A stretch of DNA of 64,000 nucleotides from Athripsodes cinereus (Eukaryota > Arthropoda > Insecta > Trichoptera > Leptoceridae). The notes beneath the pieces were generated by a model, which searched no databases, had not been told where the DNA came from, and was given only the letters and a program-made list of their open reading frames with translations. Below, one piece after another: positions 11,734 to 23,925 of the stretch; within the stretch, counting starts at the first letter, position 1; each line of letters opens with the position of its first letter. Position numbers and translations under genes: made by a program. Location: contig OX388314.1 in NCBI GenBank assembly GCA_947579605.1, positions 10,168,001-10,232,000 of the forward strand. Direction: 5' to 3'.

Positions 11734-13899
11734 ACATTAACATAAAAAAATAAGTTCGTGCCTACCCAAATAAACAAAAATAAAAAAATGAACAAATAAT
11801 AAAAAAAAATGTACAGGAACCCAAAGAGAAAAAGTTTAAAATTTATAATAAATAATAAATACATACAAAAAATAATAATACATAAAATAAAATAAAATAC
11901 TAAATAAAAACAAATTAAACATGTGAATTCTTTGTTTCCGTAGAACTTGAATAATCATTGTTTGTCATTTTATTTACTGTTGAAAAAATATTACTTCACT
12001 GCTTCTAAAAACACTTGTTGGAGTGTCCATTATGCCCTGTCACATGCACTATGGAGGATATTTTTGACGCATCTGCACCTGATGTGCGTTTTGCACAGTA
12101 CTGGAGATCAGATTAATTGTTTTTTTTTTCTGGGTTTCGACACGATAAGTAAATAATAAACGTACCATGTATGTAAATAACAGTGCGATAAAAATATGAA
12201 CACAAAATTTAAAAAAAAATTAAACTGTGTAGGCTGTTGCAACTTTCAAAACTTGTTAGTAAAATTAATTGAATATATAATTTATGCTTCCACATGCTGT
12301 GTTCACTATTCAAACTTTCGTATACTTTCAACACTAAAATTTTAAGCTTTCATACAGAAATACTTTACTTTTCACACAAACAAAAATACAAATTTGTTAC
12401 AAATTAAAAATAAGAGTTGTGTCAAAAATAGAAATTTATGAAAAAGCATAAAATTATTGTGAAATAGAAAATACTTCTTTAAAGAGAAATGAAATGTTTT
12501 TCCACATTATCTTTTATTTTTACACATTGCTCGTAACACAAATAGACATTGTCTACAAAACTTTCAGGTTTAATTTTTCTCCACTCTTTCATCTTATTTC
12601 ATACAACTTTTACAATAACCTTCATTCAACATGATTGAATAATTGTGAAAAGCACCTAACTTGGGGAAGCGATCAGAAAGTTGAGACACATTATTACTTA
12701 TTATAGATTGAAACTGTCTCAGTAACTAAACCAAGGAGTAAACAAATTGGTGTTCTATTATTATTATAAGAAAATGAAAGAGAAATAAAAGCTGTTCCAC
12801 AAGTATATTATGCTAAACAATACATCAATTGACCACAGCGCTAATTACTGTTATTAAATTATCTAGCGTTTGTATTTTTTTTCACAGCAAAAGCCTTTTA
12901 CATGTTAAACCCCTGTATACATACAATACATGTATACAAAGGTACAATCACTTAAAAAAAGACACAAACAATTAGATCAATAATTGAAATATCAGTAGTC
13001 TTGTAAGAAACAAGAAATGAAATTACGTTAAGTAGGTAAATAGGTTTAATCGGAATAACCCAAAATAATAGCTAAAACCCGCCTAAGAGTGAAGTTATTC
13101 TTCTTGTATTCCCATTATCTTTTTAAAAGATCACAACGATTTTTCTTACCCTTGAAACTGTGTGAATATATTTTTCGTGTGTCAAATCAAACCTCCATGA
13201 GCAGTGATTATGTCAAAGTTCTAAGTATTATTATAATTGTAAATTATAATTCATGCCCCGATTTGATATAGTATTATTACTTCAAACTGGATTCCGCAAG
13301 TTGTGGATTTGCTGACAGTACTGAAAATATAGTATAATGCGAGTATACCGGGCTATGTATCTCGAATAATCTGATTGAAAACCAAGGATATAAAATTGAA
13401 CCAGAAAGCTGACAAATATGTTCTTGATCATTTTAAGTTCATAAAAACTGAAGATTCTTACGTAAATAGTATAATGTTATTATCGAACATAAAAAAATTT
13501 GTTTAGATAATACATAATATTTCGTTCCGATTTCATCATCTCTAAATATCCCTGAGATGTCCACATCACAGATCAGATTATAACCAAGAATTCTGATTTA
13601 CGCACCCTTCACATTATTCACGGTCCAATGAATCTGTAATATAAACAATATATTAGAAACACCCACCCCATTACAATAATAAACATAAAATGGTAGGTTA
13701 TATCTAATAAAAATCCAAGTAGTTCATGAAAAGTTACTCCTGACAAAAGCATCAAATGTCTTCAAACTTCATTACCTTCATTTTTCTTACGTTTCTGTTT
13801 TGAATTTTAACTAGGTAATAATTAATAATAATTATCACATTATGGTTATATAAATTCTCCAGTGCAACTTATACTGAATGTTTCGAAAGCCTCATTTTA

Positions 13900-14055
13900 G
13901 TTGAATTAATTATAAAGAAATCACTTATTTATAGTATATCCACTGTGACTTCTTATTAGACGTGAGTCGGCTTTCAAGAGCTTCCGCTCTCATCATCAGG
14001 CTGGCGAAAAGTGCACTTTACTATAAATAAGTGCTTTATTTAAAATTAATTCAAC
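13900..14055 (-). repeat. Penelope-like terminal repeat piece, foldback
   Basis: The outer arms GTTGAATTAATT and AATTAATTCAAC, and a TACTATAAATAAGTG pair, bracket a core. On the - strand (13970-13999) the core reads CTGATGATGAGAGC, GGAA, GCTCTTGAAAGC. The flank to 14100 (CCGTCGGTTGAAAATATCAA) also matches 43690-43730 in reverse. The CTGANGA-hairpin-GAAA layout resembles the conserved stem-loop of Penelope-like element terminal repeats, and that is inference. Confidence 0.5.
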
Positions 14056-14433
14056 ATGAATTTCCAGCAAGAACCGTCGGTTGAAAATATCAACTTTATC
14101 TCGTTTAAGTTATCTGAAATTGCAAACTGTAACCAATTTATATTTTTTATTTATGTCCTTTACATAATATTGGCAATAAATTCTGTACCTGAGAGCCATT
14201 AGGACTCAAGTGCATTTTTGACAAAAATGACAAATTTACAAAAAACGCGGAAATAACACAACAGTTGTGAGTCTTAAGTACCTACATTGGTATATACTAT
14301 ATACAGTCTATTACTAGTAAAATGTTGAGTTTTTTTCGATTAAAAAATTCAATTTGAAAATATCATTTAAGTACTTAAGACTAAATGCCTCTCAGGTACA
14401 GAATTATATTTTTACCACTATACTACTATACCC

Positions 14434-14775
14434 TCACGCCATGTCCCAGGAGGGGTAGGCAGAGAGAACGGAACGCCATATAGATCTATCCTTACATACT
14501 TCTTTCGCTTCCTCTACATTCATCCAGTTTCTCATACATGCACGCCGATTTCTCTTACTCAGCACGCGTCCGTCCTTATGAATTTGGTCCACGTGATCAA
14601 GCCACGTGGTTCTTGGACGTCCACGCTTCCTCACACCCCTTCTTTCAGATAAATACACCCTCTTCGTCATCCTTTCATCTTGTATTCGCTCAACATGTCC
14701 AAACCATCTCGACTTGTTTACACGCATTCTGTCCACAACACTCCTCTCACATCCGCTCATTCTTTTTTTAATATC
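14434..14775 (-). pseudogene. RTE-like LINE C-terminus
   Basis: The open frame reads SVVDRMRVNKSRWFGHVERI, then KRGRPRTTWLDHVDQI, RRACMRNWMNVEEAKEV and WRSVLSAYPSWDMA, then a stop. The RWFGHVER and KRGRPR.TW blocks are diagnostic. After the stop comes GGTATAGTAGTATAG, a microsatellite-like tail. The same family occurs at 34689, 23750 and 19803. Only the last 110 or so residues remain. Confidence 0.8.
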
Positions 14776-14965
14776 ATTAAAAAAATTACATAGAGCTAAA
14801 AATCCGATACACTGTTGAAAACAAATTACCATACCTACATATTATTTTTGTGAAAATTCGATTTGTGGTGTACATAACTGGAAAAATAAGCAAAGGTAGT
14901 ATTTTATTAGCAGTTTTTTATAACCGGCTTCATTTGGCAATTACTTAAATATGTTCGGAAGTATA

Positions 14966-15228
14966 CCGTGAAGCACCCGGTAAAGAATAATTGGTCTCCC
15001 ACTCTTCTTCGTTATTTTTCGAGTGTCCTGTAAAAAGCAGACATTCGGAAAAATTAAGACATTTTACATCTTTAATTCAGCGATGAGGCTTGCCACCCAT
15101 CCTGAATGTCTTGATTTTATATGGTCACTGGAGGACAGCATGATTATTTACATACGACTGGTTTGCTGGCTACACTATTTCTGGGATATGTCGTAATGGT
15201 ATAGTAGTAGTAGTAGTAGTAGTAGTGG
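14966..15228 (+). repeat. TAG-tailed repeat, near-full copy 1
   Basis: Starts CCGTGAAGCACCCGGTAAAG, has a core GAGGCTTGCCACCCATCCTG and ends GTAATGGTATAGTAGTAG with an (AGT)n tail. It aligns end to end with 19509-19755 and 55074-55338. Confidence 0.8.
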
Positions 15229-15454
15229 TTCGTACTTTTTTGCTTTCAAAAACTTCTGTTCTTTCTTTGGTAGCCTAATATCCCCATCAAGTAACTACTA
15301 TACTGCATAGAGAAGAAGGTATATTCCCATTTCTTCCCTTCCCTTATAGCACCAAATTTTTGTGTGTGGCCGCTAAATCTAGAGTGCTCCTTCGGCGCAA
15401 CATTTCTCGCTTTAATACGACATTAAATCCTGTTTGTGTATGTGTGTGTTGAAA

Positions 15455-15989
15455 TGGAGTGTTCACATTTGGCGAATATCGCTAGGCGAAATTCAAAATA
15501 TAACGCCAGGCGAAAAAACAAAATTCGCCGGACATCCATTGATCGTCACACCTGTTCACACAGTCCACCGATATAGAAACGATCTGTCAGATGCGCTTTA
15601 ATTTTGACACTGTTTTCAAAATGGCGTCGAGATGGAGATCGCGAAGTGTTTATTTTTAGTCGAAAATGTTATAGTAGAGGTTATAAGGCGCTTTTTAATT
15701 AAGGAAACAAACGCCACAAACCAATAACAAAGATAACAGCTGTCACGAAGCGGGAAACATTATGAAATTTATAGGTTATAAAGTGTTTACCATAGATACG
15801 AACGCCGCACACATCTGCGCATGCGCGAATCGTTCAATCGACCGAAAATGTTGGAAGGTGGTCAACTCGAGACGATATCGTTTCTACTGGTTTTTATCGT
15901 TTCAAACTAGCTGTCATTTTGTTCATACGGTTCAAATGGCTGGCGATATTTTGGTGTCTGGCGATATTCGCCAAAGTGAGAACACCACA
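15455..15989 (+). mobile_element. Harbinger-like MITE, uninterrupted copy
   Basis: A 535-bp copy begins TGGAGTGTTCACATTTGGCG and ends GAACACCACA. Flanking triplets are AAA and TTA, so the target duplication is not intact. It serves as the reference for the nested copies at 6598 and 51448. The internal ATGGCGTCGAGATGGAGATC has lost the reading frame seen at 6753. Confidence 0.8.
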
Positions 15990-16858
15990 TTATGGAGATA
16001 CATATCTCCAGGTACTGCACGAGGTATGTGGTGGGCGCTATCCTTAAAAAAAAAGTAGTGGTTCGGAAGTAACATTTTGATAAACCCTGATTTTAATCAA
16101 TTCTGAGAGCACAACACGTGATTAAGAATACTTCAATAACTTGTATTAATAAATATGTATTGTATTATTGGAAATTTGTGTGGTGTGGTGATATATTCAG
16201 TAGACAATGTGAATTGACATTACAAGGACAAAATTTTCTTTTAAATCAAATCATATTATTTACAGCTGCATGCCCAGAGATTTTTTATGAATAATACTCT
16301 GAAATTATCCTATAAATATTTTCGCTTTCCCGTAAATATTAAATTAGAACATTCTTTTAATTTTATCAACACTATTTTTATTAGGTGTGGACAATATTAC
16401 AATGTTGTTAACGTGCATTAATTCGTATGTTTTTGCTTAGCATACATCTTTTATATATTCTGTTATATATGTGATTCTAATAATCCGAACTCTTTTTAAA
16501 ATATTTTATAATATTATACCAAACGTATTCATGTACTAGCTTCTGTGACTCGGCATCGCTTGGATTTTAATAAACAGATAACCTTGCAATTAAAAAAGTT
16601 TAAACAACATAATCTTATTGAAAAAAAATGGAATAGCGTTACGTGGAAAAGGGAATGAGAAAATACCAAGTTTTCTCAATGAGAAAACTTGGTTTTAAGC
16701 ACCCCACAAGCCCATATTTATATAAATAAAAAATAGTGGGTACCTACTTGGAAAAACCTCTTCCCGAAAAAAAAATATATTTAACACCCCAAATGTGCAT
16801 ACTTATTTAATTTTGATAAATGGACTTGAGCAAAAGTGCTAAAAACCTCATCGTAACG

Positions 16859-16930
16859 AATTAATTATAAATAAAAGACTTCTTTAGTATATTCCCTGTG
16901 ACTTTTAATTGGACGATTTGTTGATTGAAA
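16859..16930. repeat. Fragment of the 13900/43731 foldback family
   Basis: GAATTAATTATAAATAAAAG followed by AGTATATTCCCTGTGACTTT matches one arm of that family. The rest is missing. Confidence 0.5.
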
Positions 16931-17610
16931 AAAAGTAAAAAAGAGTTCTCACGTAAATATAGGTACTTTGATAAGGTAAATTGAAACAAGTGTTTCTTAC
17001 TACTACAAATTATGGATAGTGATACGTTACCTTATTATGGAATTCTTCTACGTGTGCACCGACACAATTTATAATTTAATATTCTCTCCCTGTATTGACA
17101 AACGAAAACTTAGAGAATGGATGTCTGCAGCTTTCAATATTCAAGAATATTTTATTACCAAATATTTCCAAATGAATATAAAGGGTAGATGTAAGCTATA
17201 CATAGTTACTCTTCGTGCCAGAAAAAAATCATGACGTTTTTGATGGGTGGCAAACTGCTGAATTTAAGATGGTATGTCGAACAGGTACCTGGTTTTGCAG
17301 GAAAAAAGTTTTTATGTATAATGTATATATTTTTACATTTTTTTTAACAAAATTACGTTTCGACATTTTTCAACGTCCATTGCAATTAACAAATTTTCAT
17401 CTCTTTCTATCTCTCCTGGCATTGTGTCAGCTGTATGCGAATAGCAGCGTCCACACAGCTGGATGAAAACGTCAATTATCAATAGACGTTTTTAGATTTT
17501 CTTCTCCATTCCTCCCTATTTTCAGCTAGTCTCTTTAGTCTCTTTTGACGCTTATAAGTTAATCACCTACGTGGAATTCAGTAATACAATACTTGGTTCT
17601 TTCATTTCAG

Positions 17611-17739
17611 GCCGTTCACACTATGATACCTGTCTCTCGGTCCATAGCTCTCGGCATAGCAGGTCTATTATCATTCGCCCATTTAATAATCTCCTTTATT
17701 CAAGGATTACAACACGACGAACCTCTCTTCTACCAACAG
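17611..17739 (+). CDS. Ac76E: Adenylyl cyclase (Ac76E-like), membrane-domain exon B
   Basis: This internal exon of 43 codons is phase 0 at both ends, between TTCATTTCAG and GTATGT. It reads AVHTMIPVSRSIALGIAG and on to HDEPLFYQQ. The AVHTMIPVSR segment matches the short loop between helices of the first membrane domain in type 2-like cyclases (pattern HTMLP.S). Residues 11-30 form one membrane helix. A longer open frame in another phase covers the same interval but lacks this family signal. The introns on either side are 16.5 kb and 1.5 kb. The call depends on the family motif and on clean joins to both neighbours. Confidence 0.87.
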
Positions 17740-19247
17740 GTATGTATATTGTTGTATACATGTATATTTTAATAAATTAAGTTTTTCTCTCATAAGCACC
17801 TCTGAGAACGAAATATTGTGTGGTAGTGTGGTAGAAAATTTTATACACCTCGTCATTTACTTAAAAGCAAGATGTGTAAACTTTATTTAAAATATACAAA
17901 AATTTGAGTCACGTAATTGTAAGTTGGTATTATTTCAAAATAAAATGAAAACTGTGCGACTGTCGTATGGTTATTACTTTCAAACGTCGTCTTTACACTT
18001 TGTTTTCAGTTCAAGTTTCAACAAATTTCGCATAACTTTGTTTATAATAATAACGATTACGCTTAATTTTCTTAATTTTGAATTTTAATCAAATTATTTT
18101 CAAGTAACTCTTAACGTGGGAATACTAACAAGCAATACTATGAAGTAATTGTCTATAATGCTCTAGGAGTTTTCAGAAACTTCTTCATTAGATTTACAAC
18201 CCTTTTAAATAAAGTTATTGGTTCAGATTACTTAAACAATGACTTAAAAACAAATTGTATTGTTATTCAATCAAAATTTGAAATCAAATTGAATTGGAAA
18301 TTCTAAGTTATATAGAATAGAAGTTGAAGGATCATTGATCAAGATTAACTGCTATGGCGACAGGGATTTTGTTCAATAAAATTAAACTTGTGAAAGGATA
18401 TCTTGTGATTCATTACGAACACAATTGTTCTATAAAATATAAATATCCAAAACTCGAAATAAAAGTATCCGAAGCAAAATGTGAGATCATAAAAATAAAC
18501 TGAATTGTGAATAAATTTCGGGTATTTTTTTTTCAAAGTTTTTTGGTTCGATACACAACTCGTATGCTTGTTTAATTGTACGCTATTGAACTATACTTGG
18601 CTGGAAATAAAACGATTGTATTATTAATTCTATTATATTATTGTTGTGGGTGAAATAATGATAAAACTCTTCTATTATCTATGCGTGGGTGTACCACAAC
18701 TTGGGAAAATAAAATACGTATGACTATAAAGGAAGAAAATAGTTTTAAAAGAATATTAGAGCGAGAAGGTATTCGTTCAGAATTTCATAATATAGAGAAA
18801 AATACATTTTATTTGTTGCAATAAAGTATGTGAAAGGTATTTTCTTATTGTATTTGATAGGATTGGAAGATTCAACAAGGCGGAAGTAATGAATTCAATC
18901 TGCTGTAAATTGAATTTAGATTCGTAATAATATCGTTATTAATATTTTCCAAGAAATAACATCTTATTACAAATTTACACCTTCTCATATTGAATAAATT
19001 TTTTGTCATATTTATAATTGATATTTGTTTATTTTAAGTCTAACCTGTTTATTTGATTCGAAAGAATACCTTTGATCTGGCAGTTTAATTAGACAGAGGG
19101 TTGCGGATTCACGTCACGTCTGGAGAACAATCTAATAAAGTTGTTTTTATTAAATCTTAAATAGTTTTTCATTCATCAAATTAAATATACTCGTAGTAGG
19201 AATTTTATTCTTGATTACATTTAACGAATGATATTTTTCCTATTTAG
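17740..19247 (+). other. 1.5 kb cyclase intron
   Basis: A+T-rich intron between GTATGT and CCTATTTAG. I saw no repeat family or coding exon in it. Confidence 0.8.
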
Positions 19248-19442
19248 TTGATCGCTGAGATGATCTTGCTCGGCTGCGCATCTTTCATCGGTGTCTATTA
19301 CAGACTATTGACAGAGACAGCTCATCGAAAAACCTTCGCAGGCACCAGGATCTGCATAGAATCCAGAGTCAAATTGGAATGTGAACGAGAACAACAAGAA
19401 CAATTGTTGCTAAGCGTCATTCCTGCCTACATAGCAGCAGAG
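19248..19442 (+). CDS. Ac76E: Adenylyl cyclase (Ac76E-like), last TM helix and C1 linker exon
   Basis: This internal exon of 65 codons is phase 0 at both ends, with acceptor CCTATTTAG and donor GTAAGA. Residues 1-19 form the last helix of the first membrane domain. The peptide then turns cytoplasmic with TAHRKTFAGTRICIESRVKL and the segment REQQEQLLLSVIPAYIAAE. That segment is the helix linking the membrane domain to catalytic domain C1 and is strongly conserved in the Ac76E / type 2-4-7 cyclases (QE.LLLS.IPA.IA.EM in relatives). This is the most diagnostic piece of the gene in the window. The next exon should start with the C1 domain, but I could not find it downstream. The neighbouring repeat at 19509 begins only 67 bp after the donor. 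Confidence 0.93.
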
Positions 19443-19508
19443 GTAAGATAATGTTTTATAAATTGTTGTAAATAGCATGTACAGAATTTTTAATTTGATT
19501 ATTTATTT

Positions 19509-19755
19509 GGAGCACCCGGTAAAGAATTGGTCTCCCACTCTTCTCCATAAGTTTTCGAGTGTCCTGTAAAAGGCAGGTGTTCGAAAAAATAAGATATTTT
19601 ACATCTTGGATTCGGCGATGAGGTTTGCCACCCATCCTGAGTGTCTTAATTTTGTATTGGCACGGAGAGGACAGCTTGCATGTTTTATATGCAGCTGGTC
19701 TGGTGGCTACCCCACTTGTGGGATATGCCGTGATGGTATAGTAGTAGTAGTAGTT
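19509..19755 (+). repeat. TAG-tailed repeat, copy 2
   Basis: GGAGCACCCGGTAAAGAATT at the start and GCCGTGATGGTATAGTAGTA at the end. It lies in the presumptive cyclase intron, 67 bp after the 19442 donor. Confidence 0.85.
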
Positions 19756-19802
19756 ATTCGGATTTAAATGTAGGTTATGTGAATAAATGTTGGTAATTTG
19801 GA

Positions 19803-20045
19803 CTCGTTGAAAGAATGAACGAAGACAAAATAACTAAGAACATGCACATAATTGAGAAGAATGGTTCTCAAAGACATGGCTGTTCGAGGATTAAATGCTA
19901 AGATCACTTAATGCAGGTTCTACAGGACGGAAAAGTATCAAGCACATTAAATAGGAGAACATCAATAAATAATTATATGAAAGTATCGATAGCGAACGTT
20001 ATATGCAAGGATAAAAATAATTGACGCTCGATCCTTTCCACCTAA
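19803..20045 (+). pseudogene. Decayed RTE-like LINE C-terminus
   Basis: Nucleotide similarity to 34835-35080 (GTTGAAAGAATGAACGAAGA, later AGGACGGAAAAGTATCAAGC) with several stops and frame breaks. Confidence 0.6.
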
Positions 20046-20448
20046 TCTAGAAGGCAAATTGCATGAAAATGATGATTATGACTATAAATTATTTATAAGA
20101 TACGATGATTCTATAAATTAAAACCAATTGCGTTTATTAACAGATAAAAATACTAATCGGTTAACGAAAAACTTTGTCGTGTAAAATTTATTTATAATTC
20201 TAATCATTAAGCATTTCCTAGGAAATCTCGGATAATTTAATTTTCATTTACAAGCCTTATTTTGACTTTCTCCTCTCCCCTTTAACCCTTTTTGTTTCTT
20301 CAACTTTATTCAAACAAAACATAATTGATTGAAGGAGACATGGCTGATTTGGCGACACACAGGCACCGAGTGACTAAAATTGATAAATTGTTTTTCTTTC
20401 AGTTTAACACATAGGTTAGTGTATGAATATAGAATTAATTTTTGTAAT

Positions 20449-20456
20449 TAATATAT

Positions 20457-20491
<35 letters not shown>

Positions 20492-20600
20492 TTGATACAT
20501 CAACGGCCCACTGGCCTTTTAATAGTAAGGTTGGCACAATTTAAACTATAACAACAACAAATATTTCAGTATTATACAAATTAGTATAGATATTAACATT
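20449..20600 (-). repeat. LINE/SINE 3' end with (ATTT)n
   Basis: About nine ATTT units followed by ATTGATACATCAACGGCCCA. In - orientation this is a 3' UTR ending in an AAAT repeat. Confidence 0.5.
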
Positions 20601-21351
20601 AACAGATGCTAAGTTAAAGAGTATATAAAAAAAAAAAAAAACCTTATCAAATAAAAACAGTAAAATTGGCGTGAGCAAGTGTAGGCATACATAATAACAC
20701 AACAAATCACAATAAGCAATAAAAAAAAAAATGTTATTTAAAAAAAAAAAAAATATTATTATATATTATATATAAAAAATATTCAAATAATGCTTTACGT
20801 AAAGGAAAATATGAATAGTTAATTATATTTTAATAAATTCCACAATAATTGTAATAAAATAATTCACCACATTTAGCTAGATCGAAATATAATTACGCAT
20901 CTATTTGCCATTTCGCATAATTACAAATTATTCCAAATCGTACATTTTATTATTTGTCGATATCTCATTACTATTATTATTATTCAGTTCCTTATTTATT
21001 ATTTGCACATCACGAAAATGTTCCTTTTGTTTTCTCCCTTTTAAGAGCATCATTTCCCAACTCATGACTATTCATGCTCACGTTTATTTAAGAATTGATT
21101 ACGGCATGAGAATCACGTTTTCATGATAAAATAATTCAGTCGAACATCAATGGATAGGAAACATGGGACAGGGATAATATTTAAGGATTTTCCGGGAGGT
21201 TCATCAACAGCTATAAGTGGTCCTATTAGCGGATATTTCTATCTTTGCACGTTCGATTGTTTATTATATCTTATATACAAGTATTATATTGAACAATTAT
21301 CTCTTAAAATATTTTGTTTACTCATTTATTTATTTTTTCTGCACATCATCA

Positions 21352-21470
21352 TTACATAACAAAACAATACAAAATTAAAAATACTAGGACGATATGCAGT
21401 GGCGAGATTATTACTATCAAGTGATTTCTTCCATCTAACCACAATATCTTAAATAAAGAAAAATATTTTA
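21352..21470 (-). repeat. CR1-like LINE 3' end
   Basis: The - strand reads TGGTTAGATGGAAGAAATCA, matching 54912 on the + strand and related to GGGTTAGTTGGAAGAGATCG at 33688. The same family as the GATAAACTC group. Confidence 0.5.
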
Positions 21471-21481
21471 TAGTACAAAAC

Positions 21482-21620
21482 CACTTTACCGTCATGGCAC
21501 ATCCCACATGTGGCGCTGCCAGCAGACCAGCCACATGAAAACCGTTCTCTTGGTGCAAACGAAAAATTAATACATTCGGAATAGGTGTCAAGCCTCATCA
21601 CTAAATTAAAACTGTGAAAT
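21482..21620 (-). repeat. TAG-tailed repeat fragment
   Basis: The - strand has CCACATGTGGGATGTGCCAT and a core with GATGAGGCTTGACACC, both related to the full copies. Confidence 0.5.
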
Positions 21621-23749
21621 GTCATCTTTAATTAAAAGATAAAGTGTTTAAATTTTATCAAATCAAATATTTATTTATGACGTACTTTCACAATGTTTTC
21701 TCTTCAAAAATATATAAATTATTAAAATGTCTATTATTTGTTCGAACTCCTGCTTTTTACAGGGCACTCAAAAACTTACGAAAAAGAGTAGAAGACCAAT
21801 TATTTGCCGATTGTCTCACGAAAACTTATTTAAGCAAGCCATATAGACACTGATAAAATTATCAAAATAATAATAAATACGTTATTCCAGTGAATTTATT
21901 TACATACTTTCGATTGCCGAATAGGTCTTGTAGAGTTTTGCTTTTCAAAATTACGATACTGGTTCCCAATCTCATCTTCCGCTTTCATGAATTAAATTAC
22001 TTATCATCTGTCGTCTTTAATAGTTAATTCATCTAGATCTTGATTAATGTAATCCAAAATCTTACTTATCGGTACTCTGCATAGATATAAAAGCAAAAAA
22101 TCTGTACATATTATTTATTCAATGTGTCGTTCTTTGAAATAAATTAATATTTGTGAATACCTCTATTTGATATTATACAATATATAAAATGTATCAGCAA
22201 CATGTCTTCTTATGTACCTACTTTTACAACTTGTACCACTAAATATGAGAAGTTTCAGTAGATCCTTGTCCCATTTCATTACATTCTTTTGCTAAAATTT
22301 TAATTAAATCTTTGTTGCTGAACTTGTATTTATTTCATTATGAAGATTCTTTGTATTAGTTAGAACCTTTTACTTACCTTAATAAATATGTATACCTTAA
22401 TATTTCCAAGTTTGTTTTATGTAATTGTTTTAAATCTATAAACTTTTCCTAAACATGTAATACGTTTCGTGCCGTGCGTCGTGTCAGAAAACTTTGAAAA
22501 TTAAATTCCTAGATAAATCTAAATAATATTAAAGATATATAATTTCAACATGTTTTTATAAAATTCTCCTTTTAATGATAAACTTAAACCCAAGTTTATA
22601 AACATCATACTTTTTTTCGTAAATTACTAATATATAGGTATACGTGTTTTATAATAAGTATATCTCGTAATTAAGGTAGCAAACGAACTAACTTCAAATA
22701 ATAAAATATGAAATTGTTTTTTCTTGTTATTATATATTACATGCCAGGTTACCATTTATTTATTTAAATGGTCTTTATACTTACATCCAAAACTTCTCAT
22801 CAATATACGTCCGCGTGTAATTTTTAATTAACATAATTTTTTTTCCAGTGAATTAAAACATACTATACTATACCACAAGTGGGGTAGCCAGAATTAAAAT
22901 TAGAATTAGATAATAGAATAGAATAAAATTAAAATTAGAAAATTAGAATTAAAACATTGTAAAGTATTAATTCGAATTGCAAGTTTTACTTATTTATTTT
23001 GTAGTAGGTATCTTTTATTTCTTAATGTAGCTATTCATTAATACATTTACAGTTTTTTTTTCCTTTATACACGCTTTGAAGGGTAATTGATTAGATGAAA
23101 TTCTGAGCTTCTACTAGAGATCAACCCAAAAAGCAGATACCTATTTTCTATCGGTTAATATATCTCTTGTAATATAAACATACGTACATTTTACTGAAGG
23201 TGTTATACTCTTTAAAAAAATCTGTTTCAAGTAATGTGTAAGTAGGTACATCAAGATTGTTTTCAATTTCATTACATTGGAGCGATTTCATTTTCACGCG
23301 TGCCTGGAATACTCCTTTATCCGAATAAATATATTCTCTCTCCAAGTGAGCGTAGTAATAATACGAATGTACCTTCAATGGATATATTACAGGAACTTGC
23401 CTCGTATGCAATTGAATGAGGTGGTATTTTTGTTCAACGCCTCAGGCCTAAGTGCTTCTTTACTCTGCTATTATTCCTCGGCTTCATTGTGGGCTGAACA
23501 TTATCCTTTTTTTATCAATTTCTCTCCTGTGTCTCTCTCCTCAATGCTGAGGGTTGTGACCTATTAGTTTTTTTTGCCTCTATTATAATATGATCGATCA
23601 TATTTTCACAGGCTCCACGTTCCGATTTGTCTGTTACTCCATAGGAAACCGTCTTCTTTCTCTTGTTTCTTCAACGAAAATGGTGATGATGTAGTTTGAG
23701 AATAAATGAATAAATATATTTTAAAACCTATGAAACAAAGAGAGAAACG

Positions 23750-23925
23750 AAGCGCGGACGTCCGAGAATTACGTGGCATGATCAAGTGGATCAAATTATT
23801 AAGGATAGCCGTGTTTTGAGTAGAAAAACTTGACGTGTTTGCATGAGAAATTGTATGAATGTAGATGAAGCGAAAGGAGTGTCAAAGGGTAGATCAGTGT
23901 AGCGATCTGTTTGTTCTCTCTGCTT
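23750..23925 (+). pseudogene. RTE-like LINE C-terminus with two stops
   Basis: One frame reads KRGRPRITWHDQVDQIIKDS, RVLSRKT, stop, RVCMRNCMNVDEAKGVSKGR, SV, stop, RSVCSLC. It is the same family as 14434 and 34689. Confidence 0.75.

Larger units (their letters stand above)
10757..13337. mobile_element. 2.6 kb element with ~210-bp inverted termini
   Basis: The left arm (10757-11136) and right arm (13128-13337) are reverse complements through TTATACTATATTTTCAGTAC, CCGCAAGTTGTGGA and TCATGGAGGTTT up to an AGATC/GATCT boundary. The left arm is longer only because a foldback sequence is inserted at about 10827-11003. The interior holds a LINE 3' end (11582-11733) and otherwise A+T-rich DNA with no transposase. 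It is probably a non-autonomous DNA transposon. The superfamily is not clear. Confidence 0.75.
1146..17610 (+). other. 16.5 kb cyclase intron packed with repeats
   Basis: It runs from donor GTAATT to acceptor TTCATTTCAG and joins two phase-0 exons. Listed repeats are a hairpin (1339), LINE ends (1710, 3574, 8630, 11656, 14434), nested MITEs (6598), a long-TIR element (10757), a Penelope-like foldback (13900), a TAG-tailed repeat (14966) and a further MITE copy (15455). The stretches 1900-3370, 7670-8560, 9010-10000 and 16100-16850 are A+T-rich and show nothing I can name. Confidence 0.8.

Noticed and set aside
15762..16058. 98-codon frame in the MITE, and a similar one at 7473
   Set aside because: Both lie in non-autonomous MITE sequence, and differences between copies do not preserve the frame.
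17571..17780. 69-codon + strand frame across cyclase exon B
   Set aside because: Wrong phase. The frame beginning AVHTMIPVSR matches the family and both splice phases.
20449..20492. CRISPR-like array of short repeats
   Set aside because: It is a simple (ATTT)n microsatellite with no spacers.
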